A program made the translations under genes and the position numbers. From Pelargonium nanum (Eukaryota; Streptophyta; Magnoliopsida; Geraniales; Geraniaceae): DNA of 22,098 nt. The stretch spans positions 1-22,098 of the forward strand of contig JAYMTF010001646.1 of NCBI GenBank assembly GCA_036897485.1. Reading direction: 5' to 3'. A model generated the notes under the pieces. It had not been told where the DNA came from, made no database searches, and was given only the letters and a program-made list of their open reading frames with translations. This document shows, one piece after another, positions 1-14,361 of the stretch. How positions within the stretch are numbered: the first letter of the stretch is position 1; each line of letters opens with the position of its first letter.

Positions 1-1167
1 CTGTCCTGTTTCTTTTATTATTCAGAGCAGGATCTGATGCTGGCCAGTTTAGGATTTAATCGGTTTCAATAGGGCTAAGGTTGCTAGGTTAAGTATTGTA
101 GATGAAAGTGAGATACTAGGGTGCTCCTTGCAGAGTGACAAGTTTCTGAAACATGAGAAATAAATTGCATCAAGTTCTAGAATGACCAAGATGGTCCTTA
201 AGGTTGATTATAATGGTTCTGTTCGTAGCTAAAAGTTTTAAAAAATACATATTTGGATTTTTAGGTTTATTAAATGTGTGGAAAAAGGGGAAAGGAAAGT
301 TGTTGTTTTAAACAAAGACTATAATTTTATGAGTTTGACATTTCTGCTACCTTGTTTGATATGGATCTCACTCATTATTAAGGAAAATTGGTGCACATTC
401 TTCTTCCATCTGCCAAGTAGCTTTTGTCACACAAGGAAGAATGTTGAATTTCACATCTTTGCTTCCAGAAGTTGTCGTGTGTCTGTTTTAATTACTGACC
501 ATTTGCATTTCAGGTCAGAATAAGATGTTTGCCTTGTTGAAAATTTGTTGTGAATTGCATGTTTATGCTGTCACTTTTAATTGCTTGGCTTGGAGATAGT
601 TAAGTCTCTCTGGTTTATCAATGACATAGGATTGATGGTTGGGGTGGCAGCTTTTATTATAATTAGGAGTACTCCATAGCTGTTGAATCATGAATGTACA
701 TAAAACTTAAAAGTAACAACCTCGACACCAGAGTTTGTGGTATCAGAACTCTAGGTAAAGTCTATGTTTTGTTTCAGCAACCAATCACTATTCACTAAGC
801 CCGCTAAACATAATGTTTGAATCAGAAGCTATAAGCAAAATAACTAAAAGCAATATAAGCGTTACCAGCTTAATGATGATGTTCACGATGACGTATTGTA
901 AGGTCTGTCTGTTTATTTGATTGCATTTTGTTAGCATAGCAAATTTAAGATGATGTCCAGGTTCTAGATATTGTCACGAACTACACAATCACTTTATATC
1001 CAAGCAAGACATCATTATCAAGAAAAGTAAAGAGACTTGCTTAGCTTTCCTTTTTATTGGGATATTTATATGCTCGTTTATGTGCATATATCTTTAGTGA
1101 ACGATTCCATGTCTCATGATATTCTCATATGCTGATCTTTTTAAACTATTATTATATGCTTTTGTAG
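1..1167 (+). other. Probable intron of PRCC-like gene (no exon recognised)
   Basis: AT-rich sequence upstream of the terminal PRCC-like exon, ending in a T-rich tract and an AG acceptor at 1166-1167. The terminal exon begins in phase 0 with the Pro-Ala that in plant PRCC proteins follows a conserved segment encoded upstream. I could not find that segment here, so the previous exon probably lies before the window. The open stretch at 278-523 resembles no family I know and has no coding character. Confidence 0.5.
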
Positions 1168-1326
1168 CCTGCTTCATCAAAGGGAAAACCTTCGAAACTG
1201 CACAAGAGGAAGCATCAGATTGGCACTCTGTACTTCGATATGAAGCAAAAGGAGATGGAACTTGCGGAGCGGCGAGCAAAGGGCTTCCTCACTAAGGCTG
1301 AAACACAAGCTAAGTATGGATGGTGA
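1168..1326 (+). CDS. PRCC-like proline-rich protein, terminal exon (partial)
   Basis: The last coding exon, 53 codons including the stop. It starts in phase 0 after the AG at 1166-1167 and ends with TGA at 1324-1326. The peptide has a basic stretch (KPSKLHKRKHQIG), then YFDMKQKEMELAERR and the ending LTKAETQAKYGW. This is the hallmark C-terminus of the eukaryotic PRCC family, named after the human papillary renal cell carcinoma translocation gene and linked to nuclear pre-mRNA processing. All earlier exons are outside the window, so neither length nor start can be judged. The family call comes from recalled C-terminal conservation; the nuclear role is family knowledge and is not visible here. 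The 3' UTR should follow 1326; no clear poly(A) signal stands out. Confidence 0.8.
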   Translation, partial: PASSKGKPSKLHKRKHQIGTLYFDMKQKEMELAERRAKGFLTKAETQAKYGW

Positions 1327-1661
1327 TTATGGATGGATTTTTGTTTTCTATTTCTCAAATTTCCTATTTGTAACATTTTTTAGCCAAGCAAACTTCGGGA
1401 AACAAAGCAATGCTAGTCTGTCTTCTTCTCTTTTCCTTTTTCTTTCCAATCTGCTTGTAGATCTCATATTGTAGTTCTATTCAAGATAGCTCTTAATTGT
1501 CTTGTTATTTTCTGAAATTCCTACAAGTATTTGTATCCATTATCTTTTAAAGCATAGCAAAAGAAATGTTAACTTTTCTTGTTCATGGCAGTTTATATTC
1601 CTTGTCTATATTATTGGTCAAGGGGTTGGCTGCATTTGGCTTTCCGTATAACAAAATAATA

Positions 1662-1820
1662 CTCCCTCCATCGTAAAATAAGTGTCATGTTCAACTTGAA
1701 TTTTTGTCCCAAAATAAGTGTTTTTTTTAGAACATATGTCCATGAATATGGAAGAGTGAATGTACTTACAGTATAACACTAACTAACTTGAAAAAAATTT
1801 AGGGACACTTATTTTAAGAC
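1662..1820. repeat. Stowaway-like MITE, right end truncated
   Basis: It begins with TA followed by CTCCCTCCATCGTAAAATAA, the usual Stowaway/Tc1-mariner-type terminus with a TA target. An inverted match lies near the other end: AAAATAAGTGTC (1675-1686) pairs with GACACTTATTTT (1803-1814). The final bases expected at the right end (the complement of CTCCCTCC) are missing. The T-run of the adjacent LINE remnant starts at 1827, which suggests that the LINE insertion or a later deletion removed the terminus. Confidence 0.7.
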
Positions 1821-1826
1821 GTTTAC

Positions 1827-3560
1827 TTTTTTTTTTTTATCAGCAAAAGTACGTTTGTAATAAAAAATCCCGAGGTGGGAGCGAGGTACATACACCCGAA
1901 AGAGAACAAAACAAAACATATTACATGACTTTGAGTGAAATCAAAATACAAAACACCCGAGAAAATGAAATCAAAATTCGAAAACTAATCAGAGCATGGT
2001 TGTTGCGATGATGAATTTCCAATCTCCAAAGATAGCAATGAAAGATCTCTCTATTATACTGCTGGAGACATTGAGCTGAGATAGGTCCCAAAAGCAAGCA
2101 AGACCGCCGCGGCCTACGGAACTAGAGGAGCATACCTCCGGAGTGTTTAAAACCACATCGATCGGACGTCTAATGATTACATTGATTCCAACTTTGTCTC
2201 TTGTATGGGTTGGCGAAACAAAAGAGCAAGAGCTTTCTTTTAAATTTGACCTGAGAAAATAGCCGCCGCCTGCGACTCACTGATTCATCTCTTTAAGTTC
2301 TTGGAAGATGGGTGATTCAGCACCTCTAAATGTCAGTCCCAAGACTTACATATGTTCCAAGTGTGATTTAGTTTCTCTGTTGCAGAAGTGTATGGAGCGT
2401 TGGAGTTGGGTTCAAGAGTTTGATTGACTATGGGTTCTGGGTTTGTTTTGGTTAAAGAACGTGGGTGTTGCATGGAGTTGAATTTTGCTTTTGCCTTGAT
2501 GAGTGAGAGATATTCAATGGAGTATGGGCCCGGGAAGAATTTTTTGAATTGACGGGTACGAGATTTAGGTTTAGGGTGAGATTTGTAATGGGATGTGATT
2601 GCTAAGGAAGTGAGAGGGTCAGATATGTGAAAGGTTTGAATTGGGAAATGATGTGGTGAGTCCCAATGTGTTGGGAGTTGTTTGTAATAACTACCTCTGT
2701 TGCAGCCTCTCTCCTGACTTGGAGTACTAGCATTTGATTGGACCTCCTGAACCGGGTTTGGTTCTGATTGAGCCGGGTTATGCAGGATTTTCATCCGTTG
2801 ATCGTAGTAGAAATTCAGGTGGTGAAAAGTCTGTTGACGATAACGGCGATAAGACGACCAGTGGGAGGAGCTTAACCTGGACTAGAGGAACCGATGAATA
2901 TGGGGTCTCCTCAATGACTAGTGTTTTTTAGCTGCCATTAAAGTTCACCGTGGTTGAAAGTTGACATTTTCATGGCTGATGGTGTGAATAAGAATGTGCG
3001 CTTGATGGAGATAAGTGCCATCTATCGAGTAAGGATGGACAAGTGCCAGCGAGTGTTTGCTTCCACAGATTTTTTCAAAGGTGTCGATGTTCCACAAGAT
3101 CGACGGGAGTCCTTTTACCGCTAACCAGGTGTAACGGCCGCCGAAGTGGGAATATGGATGCTGCTGCTACTGAAGTGAAGTGGAAGAACCAGTTAGAGAG
3201 CTTCATATATAGCTCTGAGAGTCCCTTCATCCATGAAGGAAATCATGAAAGTCATGTTACCCAAGTGATGGACTGATATTTCGTTGTTGCCTTCATCTCG
3301 GAGAAGTTTGTTGATGTCTTCCGAACTGATGTCGTCGCCGGCCACCAATAATGCTTTGTTCTTCCTCTCTGAATTTTACCTACTGCTTTCCTCTGTGCTC
3401 AAGGTTGATGGCCTCCTTCGTTCCAACTTCGATGCCGGAGGTGCTCCCTGGCTGTCTGCGAAGAGGGTGTTTAGCGAACTTAACGTGGAGTTTGAGACGG
3501 TTACTTAAAGTTTTAAACCAACCAAAACCTCTACACCACTCGGATTTCACAATTGAAACC
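1827..3560 (-). mobile_element. Degraded LINE remnant (ORF1 region plus 3' end)
   Basis: On the minus strand the sequence ends at low coordinates in GCTGATAAAAAAAA (T-run 1827-1838 on +), a typical plant L1-type LINE 3' terminus. At the far end, fragments resemble a plant LINE ORF1 of the RRM plus DUF4283 type. No endonuclease or reverse transcriptase motifs lie between ORF1 and the tail, so ORF2 appears to be internally deleted. The 5' boundary near 3560 is approximate, and I could not identify a target-site duplication. Confidence 0.65.
2333..3540 (-). pseudogene. LINE ORF1 (RRM/DUF4283-like) remnant
   Basis: The minus-strand translation gives ordered pieces of a plant retroelement ORF1, split over frames and stops. 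Around 3457-3540 is a basic segment (WFKTLSNRLKLHVKFAKHP) resembling the end of the RRM unit. Around 3200-3342 is a segment with DDISSEDINKLLRDEG and LGNMTFMISFMDEGTLRA, matching the first half of DUF4283. Around 2949-3140 is a segment containing TWLAVKGLPSILWNIDTFEKI, the conserved second half, followed by a stop. A 153-codon open frame at 2333-2794 is Pro/Ser/Thr-rich and fits the poorly conserved ORF1 C-terminus. Several frameshifts and stops make it non-coding. The assignment rests on the pattern xGxPxxLWNxxTF. Confidence 0.55.
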
Positions 3561-4772
3561 TTGTGTTAGAGTTTTCTTGAGGCTGCGGTGAAAGATAAAA
3601 AAAAAATCTTAAACTAATATAATGGTGAAACTCAGTCACCCAAACTCTCGTAGGTTGTTTGGTAGGAATTAGTAAAAACGCAGGTTGCAATGTTTGAAAT
3701 AAGTTGGGGTTGAGCATAATCAAGGCATATTAGAGCGGCTGAAAGAAGAGGCATACACAATTTCTTAGAAAAGATACTATAATCATTGAATAGAGTTTTA
3801 CTTAGAAATCAGTGGGGCTTTCACTTCCGAGAGCACTGTTTTGTAGATCAGGTCGCGAGAAGAAAAACTAAATGGGACAACTTTGAGTTTAGGATGGATG
3901 ATGAAGTAAAATTAATGAGTTATCATTGCAAAACTTGAAAGAAAAGAGAATTTCTCTACTTGTATATGAGTAAAAAATTCTGTTCGTCTTTCATCATTAC
4001 AAGAATAAAGAAAAACTGTTATTTTTGTGACGCGACACATTTTTAATAGATGTGTCAGTGACTCAAATCCATAAGTATTACCAAACAAAACATTATTATA
4101 ATGACTTGTATTCATTTTCAGTTCTCTCATTAAGACGGGTTCTCACCTAAGTGGTTGTTTGACAATACTCCTACTTGTTTTTACAAACACTTATAGAGGC
4201 TTATAAAAATGGATGTTTAGTAACAAAAATAGCAAAAAGCGATTTTGTATTGTATATATTAATATTTGAATAAGTCATCATTGTAAAACTCGTAAGAAGA
4301 GTGACTATCCATTTACTTCTTATCACATAAGTAAAAATTAAAAATAAAAAACTGTATAGTTTTAACTCTTGTTTTAAATCACGTAATTTTGATAAACTGA
4401 CTCACCTCCATTGTGTGTATTCATTATAACTATTAAGAATAAGTCTTAGAATTTGGTCTTTCTCCTTAGTATTTCCATGTGCTAATTGCTACAAATACAT
4501 CTTATGGAACTCTCTTTCTAAACAAGGGCAAATCAAAGCAGAAAATCTCTTCTTAACAATATGATATCAGCGGCAAAAATGACCAGCATCAGCATGGAGA
4601 TCATCTAAGCCATCAAACAACAATACAATATTCTGATATTCATGTCAATCCACACAATCCCAGTAATACATGCTTAAACCCACCATATCAATGTTGTACC
4701 AAGTCCATTAACTTATTAGGTAGAGACTTACAGTACGTCTTTCACTGGTGTATCAGTCAATAATACAGAAAC
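3561..4772. other. Intergenic, AT-rich, with a diverged direct repeat
   Basis: I see no gene. A diverged direct repeat occurs: the stretch at 3915-3947 (TCATTGCAAAACTTG core) resembles 4271-4301 (TCATTGTAAAACTCG core), about 355 bases apart. Both copies sit in similar AT-rich surroundings and may be relics of one repeat family. The last 150 or so bases should contain the 3' UTR of the aldo-keto reductase gene on the minus strand. Confidence 0.4.
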
Positions 4773-8794
<4,022 letters not shown>

Positions 8795-8848
8795 ATTGGC
8801 TCCCGATTGTTGATGAAGATGAACAGATCTGGGAAACTGTACTGAAAC

Positions 8849-8856
8849 TATATATA
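8849..8856 (-). promoter_or_regulatory. TATA box of the AKR gene
   Basis: TATATATA lies 55 bases upstream of the ATG at 8794 on the minus strand. That places transcription start near 8820 and implies a short 5' leader of roughly 25-30 bases. Confidence 0.6.
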
Positions 8857-8860
8857 GCTA

Positions 8861-8890
8861 TTGCAATGGAGTGCAATGGAGTGCAATCGA
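8861..8890. repeat. Three 10-bp tandem repeats upstream of the AKR TATA box
   Basis: Three head-to-tail units: TTGCAATGGA, GTGCAATGGA and GTGCAATCGA. They lie immediately upstream of the TATA box as read on the minus strand, where proximal promoter elements sit. Each contains a CAAT core on the plus strand. Confidence 0.7.
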
Positions 8891-9143
8891 GTGAGAGGAA
8901 AATTGGGTCTGTGAATGATACGTAGGCACATACGTTGGCATTATCTTCGTCTGACATCAGCGTAGCATTATTTCAAGTCCATTGCAATGATATTTTGTTC
9001 ACCATTTGATATCAACATTGAATTGAATTCGAGTTTTTTTTTTAATATAAATTATTTATCACACTCAAAATGGTACGATCTATTTTTTTTTAAAAAAATT
9101 CTCTTCCTTGCAAAAAAAAAGTGGTTAATATAAATAATTAGAG

Positions 9144-9850
9144 TTTTTTAGAAAGGAATGAAAGATCTTATATTAATTCAAAAGATCCATAAATACAAGA
9201 TTTGCGATTAGAATTGGACAAAACGATCCTACACAACCCTATGTTCTCTCAATCAAAATAGATGATCTAGCCAAACTATGAGCAACTTGATTGCTCCCCT
9301 CGTAACAAAACGGATATCCAAACTAGAATAGCTAGATAAACAAGACAAAATGTCAGATATAGTCATACCTAAGGCACTGGGAAACCCCTCTCTTCCGGTC
9401 TTCAACACACAAACCAAACTATCAGCAACATGATTTGCTCCCCTCTTACCAAAATGGAAATTCATACTAGTAAAACTAGATAAGCAAGACAAAATGTCAG
9501 ATATAACTAGACCAAAGGCATTGTGAAATTCCTCCTCTCCAGTCTTCAACGCAAGAACCACTTTTGCAGCATCAGATTCAACAATCATCTTATCTCAACC
9601 GTTTCGAGTAGTCCAAGATAAGCTTCACGGATCGTTAGGACTTCCGTCATCTCCAGGTCCCAGGCACCCAACCACCCTGCCTGGCTACTGCCGCAAACCG
9701 CACCCTACCAATCTCGAAGAACCCAACCACCCCTTGATCTATCCTCGGTAGCGAACTCGGCACCATCCATGTTGAGCTTGAAATACGACATCTCTTCCTA
9801 CAAAGCCATCTACTCAAGAGTACGTGTTGCTGCCTCATGGAACAAACAGA
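9144..9850 (-). mobile_element. 5'-truncated LINE 3' fragment with RNase H domain
   Basis: On the minus strand the fragment ends with AAGATCTTTCATTCC and an A-run (T-run 9144-9149 on +), a LINE-like tail. Upstream of the tail is an RNase H (RVT_3-type) domain like that ending plant LINE ORF2. It keeps FKLNMDGA (9760-9783), an EMTEVLTIREA-like helix and IVESDAAKV, so the D-E-D catalytic residues are present. A frame change and an in-frame stop near 9600 separate the two halves, so it is not functional. AT-rich sequence resembling a LINE 5' leader lies at 9850-9990, but I cannot show that it belongs. Confidence 0.75.
9271..9557 (-). repeat. 144-bp tandem duplication inside the RNase H fragment
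   Basis: Two diverged units, 9271-9413 and 9414-9557, lie head to tail. Each encodes the same RNase H block: an LKTG-E-F opening, then ISDILSCLSS, an F..RGA motif and a SL ending. The unit at 9271 has lost one base in the GCTCC region (TTGATTGCTCC against ATGATTTGCTCC), which shifts its frame. The ancestral unit was 48 codons, so the duplication was in frame. Confidence 0.75.
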
Positions 9851-10869
9851 TTCACAAGAACGTTGCCGCTACGCAAGACTCGAAGCTGCGAAAACCAAAA
9901 CCAAAAGCCACAAAAATCCTAACAAACCCTAATACTTGTTGTCGAGACAAGACTCACACCCGTGAGAAAACCACTTTTTTTCTGATACTTACCGACTACG
10001 CACTCCCTAACAAACCCTTAGGTCATTGAAGTTAAATAACTAAAAGTTTGTTTGTATCTGAATTTTGGAAGAACATGATTAAAAATTAAAATAAGAAATT
10101 AGTTCAATTTAAGTTCGTACTAGTTTGCAATTATTTTTCACGAGGTAATTTAGGTTGATAAGCTACACTCCCTCTCTTCATTGCAATTTGATATGACCCA
10201 AAACTCTGGGGAGCGAGCTCTTGATTCCCTCTTTTCACAAGAAGATATTAGCTGTGTAATTTAGATCACTTATTTAGGTTGATAAGCTAGTATCTACATA
10301 TTAATATTTCACGAGGTAATTTAGGTTGATAAGCTAATATCTTCATATTATTTTGAGCTCTAAATGTGAAATGTCAACATTTTGAGAGTTTTAAGAGTTT
10401 GTTACCTTGCTGCCAGACTTCTATACATCCAAACACTAGTACTTTACCACTGTCAACGCGGCTCCAAAATTTTATGTATCATCAATAGTTTGGTTCAACA
10501 CGACATGTTTTAACAAATTTTTTCTGAAACTGCCAAAAATAGCAAGACTTTCATCTGTAAAAATAACCCGAAAATAGTATTTCTTGTAGCAGTGAAGAAA
10601 ATTTAAAATCCATTGAAAAAACCCAAGATCAATGACTTAAATACTAAAGAACTAGGAGTTAAGTGTAAGTCAATTTATAATAATTCCATGACTTAATTAG
10701 GAGGTATTTTTATTACTCCCCCGTCCCAAAATATTAAAAAAAAAATTAATCAAATTTAATTATGCATAAAATACAAACAATATCTCTCAAACAAGTTAGA
10801 ACAACTTGAATTAGTCATAAATTAACAAGTGTACGATAAAGCAAGAAATAACTATACATTGACAGTAAG
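9850..10869. other. Intergenic with short dispersed repeats
   Basis: No gene seen. The sequence TTTAGGTTGATAAGCTA occurs three times: 10149-10165, 10273-10289 and 10320-10336. Copies 1 and 3 share the longer form TTTCACGAGGTAATTTAGG (from about 10137 and 10307). Near 10717 the stretch ACTCCCCCGTCCCAAAATAT resembles one end of a Stowaway-like MITE, but no matching right end was found. Confidence 0.55.
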
Positions 10870-11012
10870 TTGGAAGGTTATATATTTGGTTTTCACTTTA
10901 TGCTTTGTAAAATTAATTCACACATATGCTCTCTTTAATTTATATAAAAAAATTCTATAAATTTTATATATTATGAAAATACTCATTCCGACATGTCTGC
11001 TATAATATTTTT
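10870..11012 (-). repeat. 3' flank of defensin-like gene, duplicated at 19926-20098
   Basis: This stretch, with blocks such as TTTATGCTTTGTAAAATTAA, ATGCTCTCTTTAATTTATAT and ATGAAAATACTCATTCC, recurs in the same order and orientation at 19926-20098. Together with the coding match this shows that the locus was duplicated as a block, gene plus flank. Confidence 0.85.
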
Positions 11013-11290
11013 TTTCATTGATTTAGTCACTGAAAAATCTCAAACTTTCTTCTTCCCATGCAGTTGATCTTGCTTGCTATTTGCTACTTGAGACTTGACA
11101 GTAATAAATTGTGTAGTATAATAACAGTAAATTAAGATAATTAAAGACAGTGGTATATATATAGAAACATTATAAAGACAGAAACCAAATAGTCAGAGAT
11201 AATAAATCAAATTTCTTCTATATCCTTAACTTTAATTAAGAAAATCAAGAAACATTATTGATTATACTAGCTATATTAATTAAAGCTTAA

Positions 11291-11693
11291 TTAACAGTAG
11301 CAGTGACAGACGTGGTGATTGTTCTTGCCAACACGCTTACAAATACCACCTTTATGATTATCACAACCTGCCATGCATTTGGTCCAGCACACTCCATCTG
11401 ACTTGTCATCAATACCTGGCAAGCATCTGCCAAATTTTGGATGGTTATTGCAACAATATTCTTTTGGGTCACCAGCAGCATTTGTCACTCTACAATCTGA
11501 AAATCATAATAAAAAGAGTTTAACATAAAATTAACATTAGTTTATATCATAAATCATAATAAAAAGGTTAAGATATATACATATCAGCAATTGAATTAGA
11601 ATGATTTTGAACAATGTATATTGTATACAAACCAATGAACATGAAGAGAGCCACCAAAAGCACAAGCTTAAGAACTTTCATGCCAGCCATCAT
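11291..11693 (-). CDS. Defensin-like secreted cysteine-rich peptide (2 exons)
   Basis: An intact gene for a small secreted peptide of the plant defensin-like (DEFL) family. Exon 1 is 11693-11633 and exon 2 is 11496-11291 (stop TAA at 11293-11291). The intron is GT-AG, splits an Asp codon in phase 1, and sits at the classic DEFL position after the signal peptide. The product has 88 residues. The hydrophobic leader has the core VLKLVLLVALFMFI, with cleavage plausibly near NAA-GDP. The mature part has ten cysteines: a CC pair, GRC, then a CxxxC (VCWTKC), AGC, GGIC and the terminal C-H-C-Y-C block, spaced as in the DEFL 19-28-type group with a CSαβ fold. Two adjacent ATGs open the frame; the first is used here. 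Members act in defence or cell signalling; the role of this one is unknown. Confidence 0.9.
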
Positions 11694-11774
11694 GCACACT
11701 TTCACTTCACTACCAATGAAATATGAATTATTAATTGGTTTAATTTCTTGTAAGGAACTCTTGCAGTAATGTCC

Positions 11775-11782
11775 TATTTATA
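11775..11782 (-). promoter_or_regulatory. TATA box of the defensin-like gene
   Basis: TATAAATA on the minus strand, about 82 bases upstream of the ATG. It implies a leader of about 50 bases. The same box is kept at 20393-20400 upstream of the decayed second copy. Confidence 0.7.
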
Positions 11783-14151
11783 GCTTATTATGTGTACAAA
11801 CTATGTGGAGAATGCTATGAAAATTAGGGTTTATCGTTTATGGTAATAAAAAAAAGGTCAACGATGATTTTAGGGTTTGGTGGATCCGATGGCTGCCACT
11901 TTCTTCTACAAAAGGCAAGCTATTATTTGAGTTTATAATGTGATTATAAGCAGTTCCCTCTCATGTTGAATAATTTACTTTAATTTAGGGCTTTTGCTTC
12001 CTTTTCCTGAATAATTTCTATTTTTTGTACTTGTCTGAATTTATTGAAGAAAGATGCGTCAGAAATTCAAAAAATGGTTTTTCCAAAAATTTCATCGATT
12101 CTGAAAAATATAAAAAAGGAAATAGAAGAACATGAATATACTTCCTTATTTATTTATACAAAAAAGGCAATAATATATACTCTTTTTTTATATTAATGAT
12201 ACAGTGACTGTTAGTTTCTTATGTAATAAGGTAATTTGTCACGCCCTAGAATTTGATCAATTAAAATGATGATGAGCATAGTAGCAATAGAAGTATATAC
12301 TAACATTGACAATACATGATTGCTTTATTAGTTTTTAGCACGCTACTCTTTTCAGAATGTGTATATGGAAACTTTAAGCATGAAATTTTTACAAGAAATC
12401 CAATAACACCAAGTTTAAAAAGAATTTCAAAGAGGATATGAAAATAAGAAAGTTGGTAAGTTTTCTTATCAAGAAAGTGTTTTTTACTCATAACCAAGAG
12501 TTCATGACATGTCATTGTGGGATTGATTAATAATGGGTCTCATGGCCGGTGGCCCCTTGACTTACTTTTGGGGCATTCTTTTCCTGAGTATCCGATTAGG
12601 CTTCATACTTTCACAATGTGTTATAGTCGACTAGAGTGCCTACTGTCTTAATGTGACATTCCCTCAACCATATTTTGTTGACCCGAGCACTGCCCACTTA
12701 CAATGGGTCACCTTTGGTGACTGTCCTTAATTATATGATACCGACTTAAGAGTGGAAGGTTTCAAGATTGGGATTTGAGGAGGTCTAGGATTGATGAAGA
12801 GACCGAAATGAGCACACTTAATTTGCTCTTGGTGAAGCAGGGTAGGGTGCTACAGCGCGGCGGTGCACGACCTTATCCTACTCTTTAACATAGACTTGGA
12901 ATTTCTCCCCTCAAATGTGAGCAACACTTCTCATCTTGATGTAACTAATTGAAGGTCTTTTCGAATATGAAAAGCGTACCAATCATATCAAATAATAATG
13001 TGAGATTGAGTTATATTTTTTAAATATCAATCTCAAGAAAGTTTAGAACGTATATGCGAGAATAACAACCACAAGTTACAAGAAAATGAAACTAACCTAG
13101 GTTAATCAAAAAGTGATTTTGATGCAACTAGTCATACATCAAATTAATCAATTATCCACGCTACAAAACTAAGCAAACTTCATTGTTGAAACAATAAAAT
13201 AGGAGTATCCGAAAAGTGACCTAGGATGGTGACTAGAATTCATGCGGACTAATAGTATCTACGATGATGCAAAAGGGTGATAATGCTCCAACATCATATG
13301 ACTATGCAACTATGTGTCCCTAGTTGTACATTAGGGCCTTTCTAAGCATATATATGTTTATCTACACTACTATTTAAACAAAACATCATATATAGTAGAG
13401 TAAAAAAAAAGTTGAACAATAAAGAAGCGTATTAAAGCGTAAAAGTTGTTGTCAATGCATGAGATATATATTCTTATCGTTAATTACCCCCAAACTTTAG
13501 CTTTTACTCATTTTCGAGTAAATTACAAACTAAGAATGCGAATAACCATTTTTGTAGGAAACCCGATTTTACATATCGCGTGAAACAAGTCCTTAAACCT
13601 TAAGTGACCTAGTGTACGAGTTTTAAACTCGTGGGAGGTTTCAAAAGTAACCCACAAACCAAAAACAAAGGAAAGCTAACAACAAGAGTACAAAAAACAA
13701 AACATAATCAAGAATGAAAATATTTTTGGTTTCCACTTAATTATCCATACTTTCTCATATAATGCTCAAGTACTTTTAGTATCAACTCATCCTGCAATAA
13801 AATTCAAGCAATAAACTAAAATTGTGCAAAGAATCGTTCATCTACATTATGTATGATCAAGATTCCAAAGTGTATTCTATTCCAGAAGCATGCATGTATA
13901 AGAACTATGTTCTCAACACGCTTCAAATCACAATCAAAGGTATAAGAGTACTAATGAAGAGATGAGAAACTGGTATGTTGAATGATGATTTTGATATAAA
14001 AATATAAATGATGTACTATATTGAAGATTTGATAAAGTTACTATCAATACATATTTTCTTATCCGTAGAGAGTAAATTATTATAGGATCCTTCTAAACTC
14101 AAAAGTGTAGGTTTCATTTTTAAATTCCATATGGCATATCATTAATTGACT
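11783..14151. other. Intergenic, no gene recognised
   Basis: About 2.4 kb with no supported gene. 12300-12515 has an open minus frame of 71 codons that is AT-driven and unrecognised. 12540-12900 is less AT-rich, may be relic repeat DNA, and has no motif I can name. The remainder is AT-rich with many short runs. Confidence 0.5.
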
Positions 14152-14173
14152 AATTATGGGCTATAAATTATAA
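14152..14173 (+). repeat. Left direct repeat flanking the LINE (target-site duplication)
   Basis: AATTATGGGCTATAAATTAT here matches AATTATAGTCTATAAATTTA at 19445-19466 with a few differences. The two copies bracket the LINE at its 5' end and just after its A-run, as expected for a target-site duplication that has since diverged. Confidence 0.6.
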
Positions 14174-14361
14174 AAGAGGCCTTTCTTGCTTTGAGAGCAA
14201 GTTTTGTCAGGCGGCAATTAGGGTTTCGTTTTCGTGACTTGTCTTTGACTGTTTTTGCGGCGGCGTGGTCTGGTGGTATAGTACAGTGAGTACAGTTTCG
14301 ACGGTGAGGAACGGAGACGGTGTAGGGCTGTGATCACAGTTGCGAACCTGTGTTGTGGACG

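Noticed and set aside
278-523. 81-codon plus-strand frame upstream of the PRCC-like exon
   Set aside because: No PRCC features and AT-rich composition; most likely intron sequence.
2734-3569. Several plus-strand open frames
   Set aside because: They oppose the minus-strand LINE ORF1 remnant, lack known motifs, and overlap each other in different frames.
12300-12515. 71-codon minus-strand frame
   Set aside because: AT-rich composition, no recognisable domain, no promoter or splice context; probably chance.
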